Source of the DNA: Isoperla grammatica
Lineage: Eukaryota; Arthropoda; Insecta; Plecoptera; Perlodidae
Direction: 5' to 3'
Length of the DNA stretch: 64,000 nt
NCBI GenBank assembly: GCA_945910005.1
Contig: OX246745.1
Span: 7,728,765-7,792,764 of the forward strand
Of the stretch, positions 23,238-33,459 are shown piece by piece. How positions within the stretch are numbered: the first letter of the stretch is position 1; each line of letters opens with the position of its first letter. A program made the translations under genes and the position numbers. Below the pieces are notes generated by a model. The model searched no databases, was not told the origin of the DNA, and worked only from the letters and a program-made list of their open reading frames with translations.

Positions 23238-23789
23238 AATTTAAAATAATTTTGAAACTTTGATGTAAACCATACCAGCTTTATGTGATGTACTCGATAT
23301 TTTTTTCATGTCTAAACAGAAATCTTATTCTCAAAAAATATAATTTCGTTCAATCTTCCCGTAGATGAGGTAGCCTTTCCTGAATAGGCCAATAAGTTAG
23401 TCACGTAGCATAACGTCGCTTTTCTCACAGCTCACCACATTCGTTTGCTGCTCTGACTCAGGTAAATATTGAATTATTTCCCTAGAGTTCTTCGCGCGCG
23501 GAGGATTTCTTTTAAAACCTTATACATTGTCGCCTATATTTTCCTATTGTAGTTGAAAGGCTCCCCTCGCACAGTTAATTGTTCAAAGCGCTGTTTGAAC
23601 ACAAATGTGAAGAATATAAGTGGTACGCTTGGTTGAAGCCCCCCCCCCCGCCCCCCCCCCCACCCCTCTGTGCCCCTTCTGTGTAATTATAAAAGTCGCG
23701 TAAAGAAGAGATCACCAGTCGTCTAGCGATGCGGTCTGGGTCTGGGTCCGGGTCCCAGAGCGATAAAACGAACAATAGTGTCTTTATTC
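23238..23789. other. unassigned DNA with C-rich tract
   Basis: C11-G-C11 lies at 23639-23661, followed by GGGTCTGGGTCCGGGTCCC near 23735. No gene is seen. Confidence 0.4.
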
Positions 23790-24139
23790 TGATCCACTTC
23801 CTTTTTATTTCCAATTTCTATCGAAATCTTCTTATACCTGTTAATTTTTTTCTCGCCCTATTGTCTCCAAAGTGTGGCACAAGGAAACGGTAATATCAAG
23901 TAAAATTTGTTCTTGTTTCTTCTTATCAATAATTGTGGTATCAGGACTATTTTGATGTATGGTTTGGTTGTTATAACTGCACTGCACGGTCGTAATTTGT
24001 AGTCTTTACTGTCTAGTACGTTTTCAAGCATGTATTTGTAATAAGCAGTGCTTGTGTTTATACTTTAAATTTGCAACAGTTATTTCTATGAATGTAATCT
24101 GTAACTGTTGGATCAATTTTGCCCTGGGTACAATGTGTT
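23790..24139 (-). pseudogene. decayed LINE fragment: zinc-knuckle to restriction-like endonuclease
   Basis: It aligns in DNA and protein with the C-terminal third of the LINE ORF at 24531-26630. The minus strand reads SPDTTIIDKKKQEQILLDIT, then SLCHTLETIGREK. In the intact copy the same stretch is RPDIIFIDKKKQETILIDVA. A stop interrupts it soon after (FR*KLEIKRK), and the zinc-knuckle part retains only scattered matches. The PD...D endonuclease residues survive. The fragment stops at the (ATT)n tail of the younger LINE, which therefore appears to have inserted beside or into it. Confidence 0.8.
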
Positions 24140-24144
24140 CATCA

Positions 24145-24186
<42 letters not shown>

Positions 24187-24193
24187 TTATTTT
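24140..24193. repeat. (ATT)n, probable 3' tail of the minus-strand LINE
   Basis: ATT repeats on the plus strand are AAT repeats on the LINE strand. They directly follow the LINE 3' end (minus: GGTTTTGACCGAGTTTGTATG and GCAACAATAAAATAAT). R4/Dong-type LINEs are known to sit in TAA repeats, so this may be target as well as tail. Confidence 0.6.
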
Positions 24194-24530
24194 ATTGTTG
24201 CAATACATACAAACTCGGTCAAAACCGGCATAAACATGTTGTACGGACACAAATGTCAAGTATTTCCATGTGTTTACATTATTAAAATCTACTTAGAACT
24301 ACTTAATATATCTTCTTCTTCTTCTTCTTCTTCTTCTTCTGCTTCTCAAATGCCCACATTTGGCTATACTACTGAATATATCATTGTCCACATTATTTTT
24401 TCCAAACCGAACTGTGGATGCTATGTACGGTCGTGGCCGATTTGTACTCATCCCAGCATTCGCTCTTTGTACGGTGGAAACCACGAAAACCACCATCGGG
24501 ATGGAGAACTTCTTAAAGTCTTCATTCTTC
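24194..24530 (-). other. LINE 3' UTR with (CTT)n and a SINE-A-like block
   Basis: It lies between the LINE stop codon and the AAT tail. It contains (CTT)n at 24311-24340. At 24440-24490 the minus strand reads GGTTTTCGTGGTTTCCACC then GCGAATGCTGGGATGAGTAC. The same blocks, GAATGCTGGGATTGAGT preceded by a CC-rich TTTTCC segment, are found in the body of SINE-A (28586-28779). This shared 3' sequence could be what lets the LINE machinery copy the SINE. Confidence 0.6.
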
Positions 24531-26630
24531 TTAGTTCAAAAATTTTCGCACTATCCTACACGTGTTCAAAATAATTGCTTTTTGCATCTCGATGTATATG
24601 TTCGGTTGGAGACCAATTAGTTTAATACTGTCATGGAGTTTACGTGGAACAATGCCATTTGCTGATATAATTAACGGTATAACAGTTACATTATTCTGCT
24701 TCCACAACCTTTTTATTTCAATAGATAATTCCTTATATCTGTTTATCTTTTCCCGCCAAGTTGTCTCTACATTGTGGCATAAAGGGACGGCAACATCAAT
24801 TAAAATCGTTTCTTGTTTCTTCTTGTCAATAAATATAATATCCGGTCTATTGTGATGTATGGTTTGGTCTGTAATAACTGCCCGGTCGTAATATAATTTG
24901 TAGTCTTTACTATCTAATACCTTTTCAGGCTTGTATTTGTAATACGCAGTGGTTGTGTTTATAAGTTTATACTTCATGGCTAATTTTTGATGTACAATGT
25001 TTGCAACTTGGTTATGCCTATGAAGATAATCTGTTTGACAAAGCATTTTGCACCCAGATACGATATGTTCAATTGTTTCGCCGTTCAAATTACATTTTCT
25101 ACATTTATCTTCCACTGTGACGTCTTTCAGTATGTATTTTTTGTAATTGTTAGTCTTGATTACTTTATCTTGAATAGCGATCATAAATCCCTCTGTTTCG
25201 CTGAAAATGTCCCCGGACGTTAACCATTTGTTCGATGCTACCCTATCGACGCTATCCTTAAGAAGTTCTTTATAATGTCTGCTATGTAACGTCTTTTCTG
25301 ATATTCTGATCTCTTTTGCTGTGTCAGAATTTAGTTTTTGAAGCAAGTTTAAATTTCCGTCATTTAAATTGAGGGGAGAAAGCGACTTGTCTGCCGATAC
25401 TATAGCTCTATGAAGTTGTGAATGTGGGCATTTTGTATAAAAGTACTTTCTCAGAATTTCAATTTGTTTATAATATAAATTGTTTAAATCAATCAAGCCT
25501 CTTCCCCCTTTTTCTCTAGGTAGAGTCACTCGTTCTATTGCTGACTTAGGGTGATGACTTCTGTATTTGGTGAATGTTGTGCGGGTGAGAATTTCTAGGG
25601 CATGAAGTTCTGTCTGTGTCCAGTTAATAATTCCAAATGAATATGTTAGTACCGGTATAGCATAAGTGTTAATTGCTTTGATCTTGTTTTTACCATTCAA
25701 TTGTGTTTTTAAAATGGATCCTATTCGTTTCTTGTATGCAGAAATTAGTTTACTTTTCATCAGTTTATGATCAATTCGTTTAGCCTGCGCAAATCCTAGA
25801 TATTTGTATATATCTTCTTCGTCCATTACTCCAATCCGGTTGTCTTCGTCAATTTCAAACTCTTCTAATTTCGTAATCTTTCCTTTGATGACATGAAGTG
25901 ACTTACATTTATCAATTCCAAAATCCATACATATATCTCTACTGAATTCTAACGTTGAGTTAAGAAGATTCGTCATGTGTGTCGCATTTAAAGCATATAG
26001 CTTGAGATCGTCCATGTAGAATAGATGTGAAAGTGTGTGGCAAACCGTATTACCGTCCTTTATCTTGAAACCATGTGTAGATTTGTTTAGTATATGAGAT
26101 AATGGATTTAATGAAAGACAAAACCATAACGCACTAAACGAGTCACCTTGAAAAATACCCCGTCGGATGTTAACTGGGTCAGTACATATCTGCTCTTTGC
26201 CTACGTTTAACTTTAATGTTGTTTTCCAACTCGTCATCGCTGTCCGCAAAAAGTTTACTATCAATGGGTTAACTTTATAAATTTCCAGTATCTGTATTAG
26301 CCACGAATGTGGTGACGAATCATACGCTTTCTTGTAATCAATATAGCTAACGTGAATGTTTCTCTTCTTGTTGAAAGCTTGGTTCATTACAACAGAATCG
26401 ATAATTAATTGTTCCTTACACCCTTGCGACAATTTACGACATCCCTTTTGTTCTTCAGCTAATATATTGTGTTCTTCGCAGTGACTATATATTTTATTTG
26501 TAATGCACGATGTCAAGATTTTGTAAATAGTAGGTAAGCATGTAATTGGTCTATATTTACTTGGATTTTTGGTGTCATTATCTTTTGGTTTAAGAAATGT
26601 TATACCTTCAGTAAAGAAATCTGGTAATCT
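24531..26630 (-). CDS. LINE polyprotein, 5'-truncated: reverse transcriptase, CCHC knuckle, restriction-like endonuclease
   Basis: This is an uninterrupted frame of about 699 codons ending at TAA (24531-24533). No initiating ATG was identified; translation is open from about 26645 after a TAG at 26646-26648, so this is a fragment of a longer ORF. Residue numbers here start at the codon at 26516. Upstream of that lies KYRPITCLPTIYK (RT fingers). Then YIDYKKAYD (58-66, motif A aspartates), RRGIFQGD (118-125, motif B) and YMDD (167-170, motif C). C472-C475-H484-C489 form a CCHC knuckle. RPD (557-559) with D574 in ILIDVAVP is the PD...D restriction-like endonuclease core. This order marks the R2/R4/NeSL superclade of non-LTR elements, which nick target DNA and prime reverse transcription there. 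All visible catalytic residues are present and no stop interrupts them, so the copy is young. Clade within the group was not resolved. Confidence 0.93.
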   Translation of the reverse strand, partial: RLPDFFTEGITFLKPKDNDTKNPSKYRPITCLPTIYKILTSCITNKIYSHCEEHNILAEEQKGCRKLSQGCKEQLIIDSVVMNQAFNKKRNIHVSYIDYKKAYDSSPHSWLIQILEIYKVNPLIVNFLRTAMTSWKTTLKLNVGKEQICTDPVNIRRGIFQGDSFSALWFCLSLNPLSHILNKSTHGFKIKDGNTVCHTLSHLFYMDDLKLYALNATHMTNLLNSTLEFSRDICMDFGIDKCKSLHVIKGKITKLEEFEIDEDNRIGVMDEEDIYKYLGFAQAKRIDHKLMKSKLISAYKKRIGSILKTQLNGKNKIKAINTYAIPVLTYSFGIINWTQTELHALEILTRTTFTKYRSHHPKSAIERVTLPREKGGRGLIDLNNLYYKQIEILRKYFYTKCPHSQLHRAIVSADKSLSPLNLNDGNLNLLQKLNSDTAKEIRISEKTLHSRHYKELLKDSVDRVASNKWLTSGDIFSETEGFMIAIQDKVIKTNNYKKYILKDVTVEDKCRKCNLNGETIEHIVSGCKMLCQTDYLHRHNQVANIVHQKLAMKYKLINTTTAYYKYKPEKVLDSKDYKLYYDRAVITDQTIHHNRPDIIFIDKKKQETILIDVAVPLCHNVETTWREKINRYKELSIEIKRLWKQNNVTVIPLIISANGIVPRKLHDSIKLIGLQPNIYIEMQKAIILNTCRIVRKFLN

Positions 26631-26631
26631 G

Positions 26632-26769
26632 GTGTTGCTACCAGACTAACCCGGCTATCGCAGCAAGTTGACAGCGCACCCTAGTCCAAGGGAATTAACG
26701 AGATTGTTGTAAAAAGTAATTAACAGAAATTGGAAGGCGTAAAATTGAGCTAACGAGCACAAAATATTA
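26632..26769. repeat. 138-bp direct repeat, left copy
   Basis: It is identical by eye to 26975-27112 (starts GTGTTGCTACCAGACTAACC, ends GCACAAAATATTA), offset 343 bp. It abuts the 5' end of the LINE fragment. Together the copies flank (ATT)n plus about 45 bp resembling the LINE 3' end, which is the layout of an insertion with a long target-site duplication. Confidence 0.95.
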
Positions 26770-26794
26770 TTATCATTATTATTATCATTAGGCC

Positions 26795-26862
<68 letters not shown>

Positions 26863-26865
26863 TTA

Positions 26866-26927
<62 letters not shown>

Positions 26928-26974
26928 GTCATTGCTTTATTACATATGCAAGCTAGGTCAAAACCTCTGTTAAC
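26770..26974 (-). mobile_element. minimal 5'-truncated LINE insertion: ~45-bp 3' end plus (AAT)n tail
   Basis: On the minus strand GAGGTTTTGACCTAGCTTGC then ATATGTAATAAAGCAATGAC precedes about 160 bp of AAT repeats. The big LINE ends with GGTTTTGACCGAGTTTGTATG and a similar AAT tail. Perfect 138-bp repeats on both sides support insertion as a unit. Minus-strand open frame (isoleucine-rich) across the microsatellite is not a gene. Confidence 0.65.
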
Positions 26975-27112
26975 GTGTTGCTACCAGACTAACCCGGCTA
27001 TCGCAGCAAGTTGACAGCGCACCCTAGTCCAAGGGAATTAACGAGATTGTTGTAAAAAGTAATTAACAGAAATTGGAAGGCGTAAAATTGAGCTAACGAG
27101 CACAAAATATTA
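26975..27112. repeat. 138-bp direct repeat, right copy
   Basis: Second copy of the sequence at 26632-26769. No mismatch was noticed over the whole length. Confidence 0.95.
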
Positions 27113-27538
27113 ATGTCACAAAAAACGCAATTTGAAGACGGGGTGAATGTTTAATGGGTTCTTAAGTTGATGAAAAATGAGGAAAATATATAACAGGCAA
27201 GTTTGCGTCACGTTGCTATGCAATGTTTTGGAGTGTATACACCATTCGAAACATATTCTCTGGTTTACACACGAACACGCACACGACCTCTCCCCGTATG
27301 TCTATTCCCCTGTTATTCATAACAACTACTTTCATATAGTGTATACTGTATATGTACTTCTAGCACGGAGCAGATTTAAAGAAAGGGAACACTCAGCATT
27401 GAAACTAAAACAAAAAACAGACTAGTTTAGTAATCCCCTACAATCAACAAGCTAATAAAATCCGCTTCGAAATAACTATTATAATCATTTTTAGTACGAA
27501 ACCTACCCCGGATCAATTGATGTCCCTTTATTGCAGTA
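27113..27538. other. unassigned DNA
   Basis: No gene or repeat is recognised. Confidence 0.4.
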
Positions 27539-27588
27539 TTTGGAATGGTTGGGAAGGGATGTCCGAGGGCTGTTGGTATGACACTATT
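27539..27588 (-). repeat. SINE-A 3' end fragment
   Basis: TTTGGAATGGTTGGGAAGGG then ATGTCCGAGGGCTGTT matches the 3' terminus of SINE-A (reverse strand) seen at 28586 and 45075. The rest of the element is absent. Confidence 0.55.
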
Positions 27589-28585
27589 ATCAATGAGCGT
27601 ATTAATTAATGCAAAAGTGAATACTTCTTCAACAATTAAACATGTTGAAAGAAAATTGTATTGACGCGAAACAGCAGTAACGAAATGTGTATCGTTTCGT
27701 AACTGTTTCCTTCCAGTGACTGAACCTGCACCCGTCTACACTAAAAAGAAGAACACACCACGTGACCAAAGAGTCCTAAGACATGGGAAACGTGCTTGGG
27801 GGGTGGAGTTGTAACTTATATAAACTCCGATTCAAAACCCCTCGGAAAGGGGAAAAGGCGTTGCGTAGTAACCCAAATGTAAACAACTGTAAAGTAGGAA
27901 GTCATTGTGGGGTGGATGTTAAGTTACTCACGCAATTCCGTGTCAGAATACAGTTATTCTCATTTTAGTAATTCTCATTGATGAATCTAAATAAAAGTAA
28001 TGTTCTCGTGTATCTTGTAACCCGCTTTGTTACGACGCGAGCTGGGTAGGGAGTAAGGAAGGAGATCCCTCCCCCCCCCCCCCCGCCCCTACCCCCCTCA
28101 AACGCCATTCGAGGTAGCCAAATGAAAAGCGCACCCACCAACTGGGGGAGTAAGCCGAGGGTGTTTTGACATAAACACATCTTTATCACTTAATCAAGAT
28201 AGCTACTTAAAAACATGAAGCGGGTTTTTAAGCTAGGAACGATCGTATTTAGACGAATTAGGTCATTTTGCGGTTATGTTATCAATCGTTGTAGTATTAT
28301 TGAAATTAGAGAACAATTAGGTAGTGTGTTCATTTATTATTAATGTAATGTCTATATTAATATTATTATATTCAGTTATAAAATTGATTTGTAAAAAAGA
28401 GCTTCAAATGCAACTACAAGCCGCCCAAGAAAGATAACAAGAACTAACTACATAATTATTATTTAATTATGAATGTTGCAAATAAAGACAACTTGAAATG
28501 TAATTAATTATATTTTCGTACGTATATTTTCGCACGCCAGCTTTACCTGATGTGCCCTAACTAACTAGGTAAACCTGTGTTTTGT
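27589..28585. other. unassigned DNA with C14 run
   Basis: C14 at 28071-28084 is followed by GCCCCTACCCCC. AT-rich DNA follows. No gene is seen. Confidence 0.4.
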
Positions 28586-28779
28586 TTTGGATAGTTGGGA
28601 AGGAATGTCCCAGGGCTTGTTTTATACTATGACCACAGACTCAATCCCAGCATTCGCCTTGAATGTGACTGAGGAAAATCAGGGAAAGCCCTTCAGTCAG
28701 GACTGCCGGGGGTCCGATATCGAACTGGCGACCTCTCGAATAACACTCTCGCGTCTTACCGCTGAGCCACCTCTATCGG
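28586..28779 (-). repeat. SINE-A, near full length (~194 bp)
   Basis: Read on the minus strand: GAGGTGGCTCAGCGGTAAGA (A box), GAGGTCGCCAGTTCGATATC (B box), a variable section, CTGACTGAAGGGC, GGCGAATGCTGGGATTGAGT, and the terminus CATTCCTTCCCAACTATCCA. This tRNA-derived Pol III retroposon defines the family in this window. It has no coding role; the frame at 28587-28859 is a by-product. Confidence 0.8.
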
Positions 28780-29474
28780 TTGCTTTTTGGATGAAGTACA
28801 TTTTTGTTGAGTGTGACCCCCAAGCAAATGTTCGACAGGCAGAATCATTTGGAATTTAGATTCAGATTCATTTAAAAAAAACGACACGGTCCAAGCGGAC
28901 AAAGCGAGAAGCACGAGGTTGCTGTCAAGGTTTGCGCTGGGCATTGTAATTGTAATTTCCAGTAAGATAAAAATACGTGCGTCAAAAAGGTTATATTATA
29001 ATGAATGTTACATTTACTTTAATCTACAAATGCTATTTAATATTAATTTGAAGAATTCATTGTTATGAAACAGGTACAAAACTTTATGTCAATTTTATGG
29101 GATTTGGTAATTCGTTTTTCGATGGATTATGACGTGTGAACGCTTTTCAATTGGATTTCACGGATTGCAGCTGTATCATGCTAAATTTGCCTCCCTCTCT
29201 CCAACTCTCTGGGCTATAATTATGTTCATTTAACTGTAGCTGTGGTTTTACGTTCCATAAATTGTTTTGCGCTTAATATATTTATTTATATATAAATATA
29301 TATTGCGCATCACCTGTGATAATTTGCTATATGGTATAGGATATATAATAATGCTATATAATAACTACATCAGGCACTCTCACACGCACACGCGCATTAA
29401 CAATAATATTTTATTCCCGTACTTGGAATATTATTTACACGACTTGTAGCAAAAACCTTACAACAAAAAATGAT
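28780..29474. other. unassigned AT-rich DNA
   Basis: A 20-25-bp block at 29240-29262 (GGTTTTACGTTCCATAAATTG) looks like a reversed SINE-B tail fragment. Nothing else is seen. Confidence 0.4.
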
Positions 29475-29668
29475 TGGCTCCGGGATTTTTGGTGCTTTAC
29501 GTCTCTTTTATTGCAACCATGCTATTCGAGACGATGAGGGGTGATAGATGAAGATAAAGAACAGTTTAAAAAGAACCATCTGCGTTATGCGGGATTCGAA
29601 CCCACGTCCCTAGGTGCCATACGCTTGGGACTTACGCCCAACCCCATTAGCCACCCGGACACAGTGGA
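29475..29668 (-). repeat. SINE-B with tRNA-like head
   Basis: Minus strand: GTCCGGGTGGCTAATGGGGT (A box region), GGCACCTAGGGACGTGGGTTCGAATCCCGC in pieces (B box GGGTTCGAATCCC), an AT-rich body, then GTCTCGAATAGCATGGTTGC and GACGTAAAGCACCAAA. The 3' block is shared with 15044, 33300, 36400 and 54200. The head folds poorly as a tRNA and continues straight into SINE body, so this is not a tRNA gene. Confidence 0.75.
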
Positions 29669-31371
29669 CTTGTTTTCGATGCCTGCTCCAAAACATGTTT
29701 GTCATGTTTGTCAAAAACTGTAGCATAAAAGGAATAGTGAACACGACCCATAATAACCAACGCCTGTAAGTAGATACAATCATACCATCGAGCTTCGAGG
29801 TGCCTGAGTTTTTCGCGACAGCTTCAGAGCTTCATCATTCAAATTCAAATTCAGAAACACTCAACATTTTTTAAGAGGAAGGACCAAGACCTCCGCTCAA
29901 TTTGCATCTCGTCTGTCGTCACATCCCAGATTTAGATACTTCCATAACGAACTCTGAAAATGACAAAACAGCTACAAAAAAAGCCCATGCATAAGTGAGC
30001 GCGCTTTTTAAAACATATGGTTAGGGAAGTGGAGGTAGATTTGTTTTACAAAACAAGCAGATCTCGTTTGAGCGCATATACTAGTAATACACAAGTAGGG
30101 ATCATCTTCGCACAAAATGGCAAATCTAAAGTTTTGATTACAGAACAAAGATGAATGAAAATAGGTTATAAAATATATCATTCCGTTTGTATAATTTCTA
30201 TAAATTATAGTTTCTATCTCATTTCAACCACATGCGCTATCGTGTACAGGCCATTCTCCTTCTCGCTTGCTTGATAGCCAACATCTGTTCGGCTGTAGTT
30301 GTGGTATTGACGTACCGACGGAGATACCCGAGCTTTGCCGAACGAACACGATAACGAGAAAATCCGTTTGAGTCAGTTCACTTTTCAAGCTACTGGCGGC
30401 CCACAGTTCAGTCGAGTTGGGTCGTCGTTTCTAGATTGTCGTGTTGGTTACAGTAACTCTTTTGTAAACACATTGTATCACCTACATTCTGAATAAATTA
30501 CATATGTTCTTTTGTATAAAATTAAAACACTGTTTCCGTTATTAAAACGTGACTATATCAAATATCTTATTACAGATTTTTTATTGTTTGGTAGATTAGC
30601 TGTAGTTCCTCGCTCTTCTCGTCTCGTCTCGGTGCAATAGTCAGTCCTCCTACGCTTCACTTAATACTTCCTTTGTTTCGGGTTTGTGTTGCCTAACTTA
30701 ACGGTTGTGTTTTTGACGTAAGAGAAATTCGCTGTGAAACAATAATACGAACTTTACCGCTCAGCAAGGTACACTCGCTACCACTTAAAATGCAACATCG
30801 GTTTACTTTTTCGTATTTAACTCTTTTTTTTAGTTCCATGAAAGAGGTAAAATATCCACGTGAGAATGCTGAGTAGGCGCGTATCTGTTAAGGTAAGTAA
30901 CCGGGTTAATTCCCCTACTTTGTTACCAACTTCAAGTTCTTGAAACTTTCGCAAAAGTTTACTCCAGATTTGCTCACATGTTTTCCGTATCCTATACGGC
31001 TCGGCTATCATTACGAACCTTCATCTCGTTGCTTGCTGATAAATATTTGAATATGTATATTTTAGATGCTATTATTACTTCTTATGTCAGGCTGCTTGTC
31101 TGTTCAATGCTTAGATTGTCACTGTTAGTTGTTGCTAGCATGAACTAAGTTGATTACATGTTGTTGATTAATTTCATGCAGTTCAATATTAAGCGCGCTT
31201 TTTAAGGGTATTTTTTTGTTAAACAACCTGTAGGTCTCTACAAATGTACTAAAAAATGTAATGTAATCGTGACTGAAGTCTGAAGTAATCTCCTTAAACA
31301 CGTTACCGCTTAATCGATTGTAAGTTGACAACCACGATTTGGGCCTTTAATCCATTTTGCTGCTTGAACCT
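29669..31371. other. unassigned DNA, possible solo LTR near 30280-30560
   Basis: Around 30280-30560 a GC-richer stretch is followed by CTGAATAAATTACATATG and ends with TTATTAAAACGTGACTATATC. That is reminiscent of the polyadenylation signal and end of a Gypsy-type LTR, but I cannot place a TG...CA pair. The rest has no recognisable feature. Confidence 0.2.
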
Positions 31372-32126
31372 CCCCCCCCCCTCCTCCCTCCCCCCGGAAG
31401 TTGGTAAGATCGCTCCATAATCGTCATCATCATCATCATCATCGTCATGCCTATTTATATTGTTTGTACAGTAGGTATGACACACTGGCACCGAACACTG
31501 TTAACGAGTGGGGAATTGACGCGATCTATGTCCAGTGCTAGAAGTAGGGAGTACGTGTTGTGATTTGTAGCGTTGAAGGTGGTGGGGAGGGGGGGGGGGG
31601 GGGGGGCGATATTAGTTTATTAAAGTGAGTATTTTAAAATTAAAATACAACACATTGAAGTTCTAGTCACTTAAATTTATCTTTGACTCCTTAGCAAATA
31701 CTTTGAGCAAGGGTCGAATTGTCACTATGCCGTAATACTCTCAATAATTGTAGGGTGTATTTAATTTGTTTTTTCTTTCAGGTATACAATACAATATGAA
31801 ATAAAGTGTACCTGTGGTCGTGCATGCTTATTGCTTACTGAGGGTTTGTACAACACGCTTTCTCCCTCGAGACGGCAAAGGCGCGGATGATGCATGAGCA
31901 AGCCAAAGCCCTTAATTAACCATCGGTAGCCGCACATACTATAATTAGAAAAGCTGTTACTATTGAATTACTACATGGCTGTTATCATAATGGCGAAACC
32001 CCCTTCCAGTCCCGCGAGCTAATGGTTCTGTCACTAATTCAGTTTCCCTACATAATAATCGTGAGACTCTCCATGGTCTCTATTGGTGTTAGTGTTAAAA
32101 TTGGTGTTTTAGTGCTGCTGTTAAGT
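31372..32126. other. unassigned DNA with C, (ATC)n and G18 tracts
   Basis: Simple tracts at 31372-31395, 31425-31443 and 31589-31606. There is no gene. Confidence 0.45.
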
Positions 32127-32356
32127 CAAGGGCACCCGCACAAATTATGTCAGGGGGGGGGGGGGGTAAGATTGCATGATTCACATTACCAAAACCTGTT
32201 ATCTATATTACTACTTTACATGTTATGACTTACGGAGAACATATTTTGTAAATAGTTCCATTATGAAGTCTTAAAAACAGTAAAATTTACGTGTTGGCTG
32301 AATTCCAGGGGGGGGGCGAGTGCTCGGATTCCCCCACCCCCTGCGGACGCCCTTGA
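32127..32356. mobile_element. candidate MITE with CAAGGGC ends
   Basis: CAAGGGCACCCGCA at the left and the inverted TGCGGACGCCCTTG at the right give 14-bp TIRs with two mismatches. A G14 run follows the left end and G/C-rich tracts precede the right end. The flanks give no clear target duplication. The mirrored poly(G)/poly(C) placement suggests homopolymers are part of the element. Confidence 0.45.
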
Positions 32357-33059
32357 TTGTTGGGTTGCAGTAGTAAAAGAAAATAGATGAGAGACAATTT
32401 GAACCGTAGGTCTATTAGGAACATCTTCTAATAATCAGATCAGACCATTACACTGTCGTTATGTCACTCTAATCGTCTGGTACAGGTGAGCTGCAGCGCA
32501 TCCAGCCGATGTTTGTGCAACAAATAGTATGATATGACATTCTGTGTGCCAAGGCCATCTGCGAGAAGAACATATCGCACTAGTTTAAATAAGAATCCTG
32601 AGTGTAACGGGAGTGCCTACCTACCTAGGCTGTAAAGTAATTGTAATCAGAACAAACAGTGATTCACGCCACAATGAGGCCCCCTAAAGAAAAAAATAGG
32701 TGATAACTAAGTATGGAGCAAACTTTACCAACTGTAGATCCTGTTCTGACCTATACATAATCTAGCGAAGGGGGTGCCGTGGTACCCCCCCCCCCCCCCC
32801 CCCGGAAATATATGAAGGTGGAACCAGGTTGCTATCCCACCTAAAAACGTAACGTATCTAGATAAAGACAATATGTATTTGTTTTTACGCGAAGACTGGC
32901 GTTCGGTTTAGGGGAGGTTCTGCAATGTGCGACGTGAACCTCCTAAGAGGCAAAAGTCGAGGGTGGTAACATGCAGTAATCCCGCACACGCAGCACACAC
33001 TTCCTCAAGAGGGTGCGTTTGCTGAGCTCATTATGTATCATACTAACGTTGTATGGCCC
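32357..33059. other. unassigned DNA with C19 run
   Basis: C19 lies at 32785-32803. No gene or repeat is recognised. Confidence 0.4.
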
Positions 33060-33335
33060 AGAATGACTCTGCTAGTCGTAAGAGGCGACGAAAAGAGACC
33101 CTGTTCCGTTCCCCCACTGTCCTACTGAAGGTTTCTCCTCCCACTTGGACCTGCCCGCTCTTACTGGACTCTTCTTATGACGACCCCATGATGGGCAATG
33201 GATCTGATTCGGACATGTGGCGTTTTTTCATCTTCATTTTTTTCTTGATCTTCATGCATATTTCACCCACTCTTCGTCTTAATTAGCAAAGTTTAAAAAA
33301 TATGGGATGTAAAACCCCAAATATCATCGTCATCA
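33060..33335 (+). repeat. SINE-B copy
   Basis: TAGTCGTAAGAGGCGACGAA, then CTTATGACGACCCCATGATG, GGCAATGGATCTGATTCGGA, and GGGATGTAAAACCCCAAATA with an ATCATC-rich tail. The middle and end align with 36190-36440. The 'GTCGTAAGAGGCGAC' and 'GTAAAAC' blocks recall a SINE group I know from lophotrochozoan genomes (from memory). The frame at 33053-33286 is incidental. Confidence 0.65.
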
Positions 33336-33339
33336 TCTC

Positions 33340-33440
33340 GTTTTCTGCTGCTAATTGTTCGTTTAGCGATACAATTACAATGATTTGGTCTCATCGCGAA
33401 CACAGCTCGTACAGGAAACACGATTTTGCAGATAATGATA
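33340..33440. other. unassigned spacer
   Basis: Short unassigned stretch before the AAGATCTT cluster. Confidence 0.3.
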
Positions 33441-33459
33441 TAAATCCCAATCCCTAATC

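Noticed and set aside
26750..26932. Isoleucine-rich minus-strand peptide
   Set aside because: Translation of (ATT)n.
29580..29668. tRNA gene on the minus strand
   Set aside because: A and B boxes are present but the acceptor stem does not close and SINE body follows directly.
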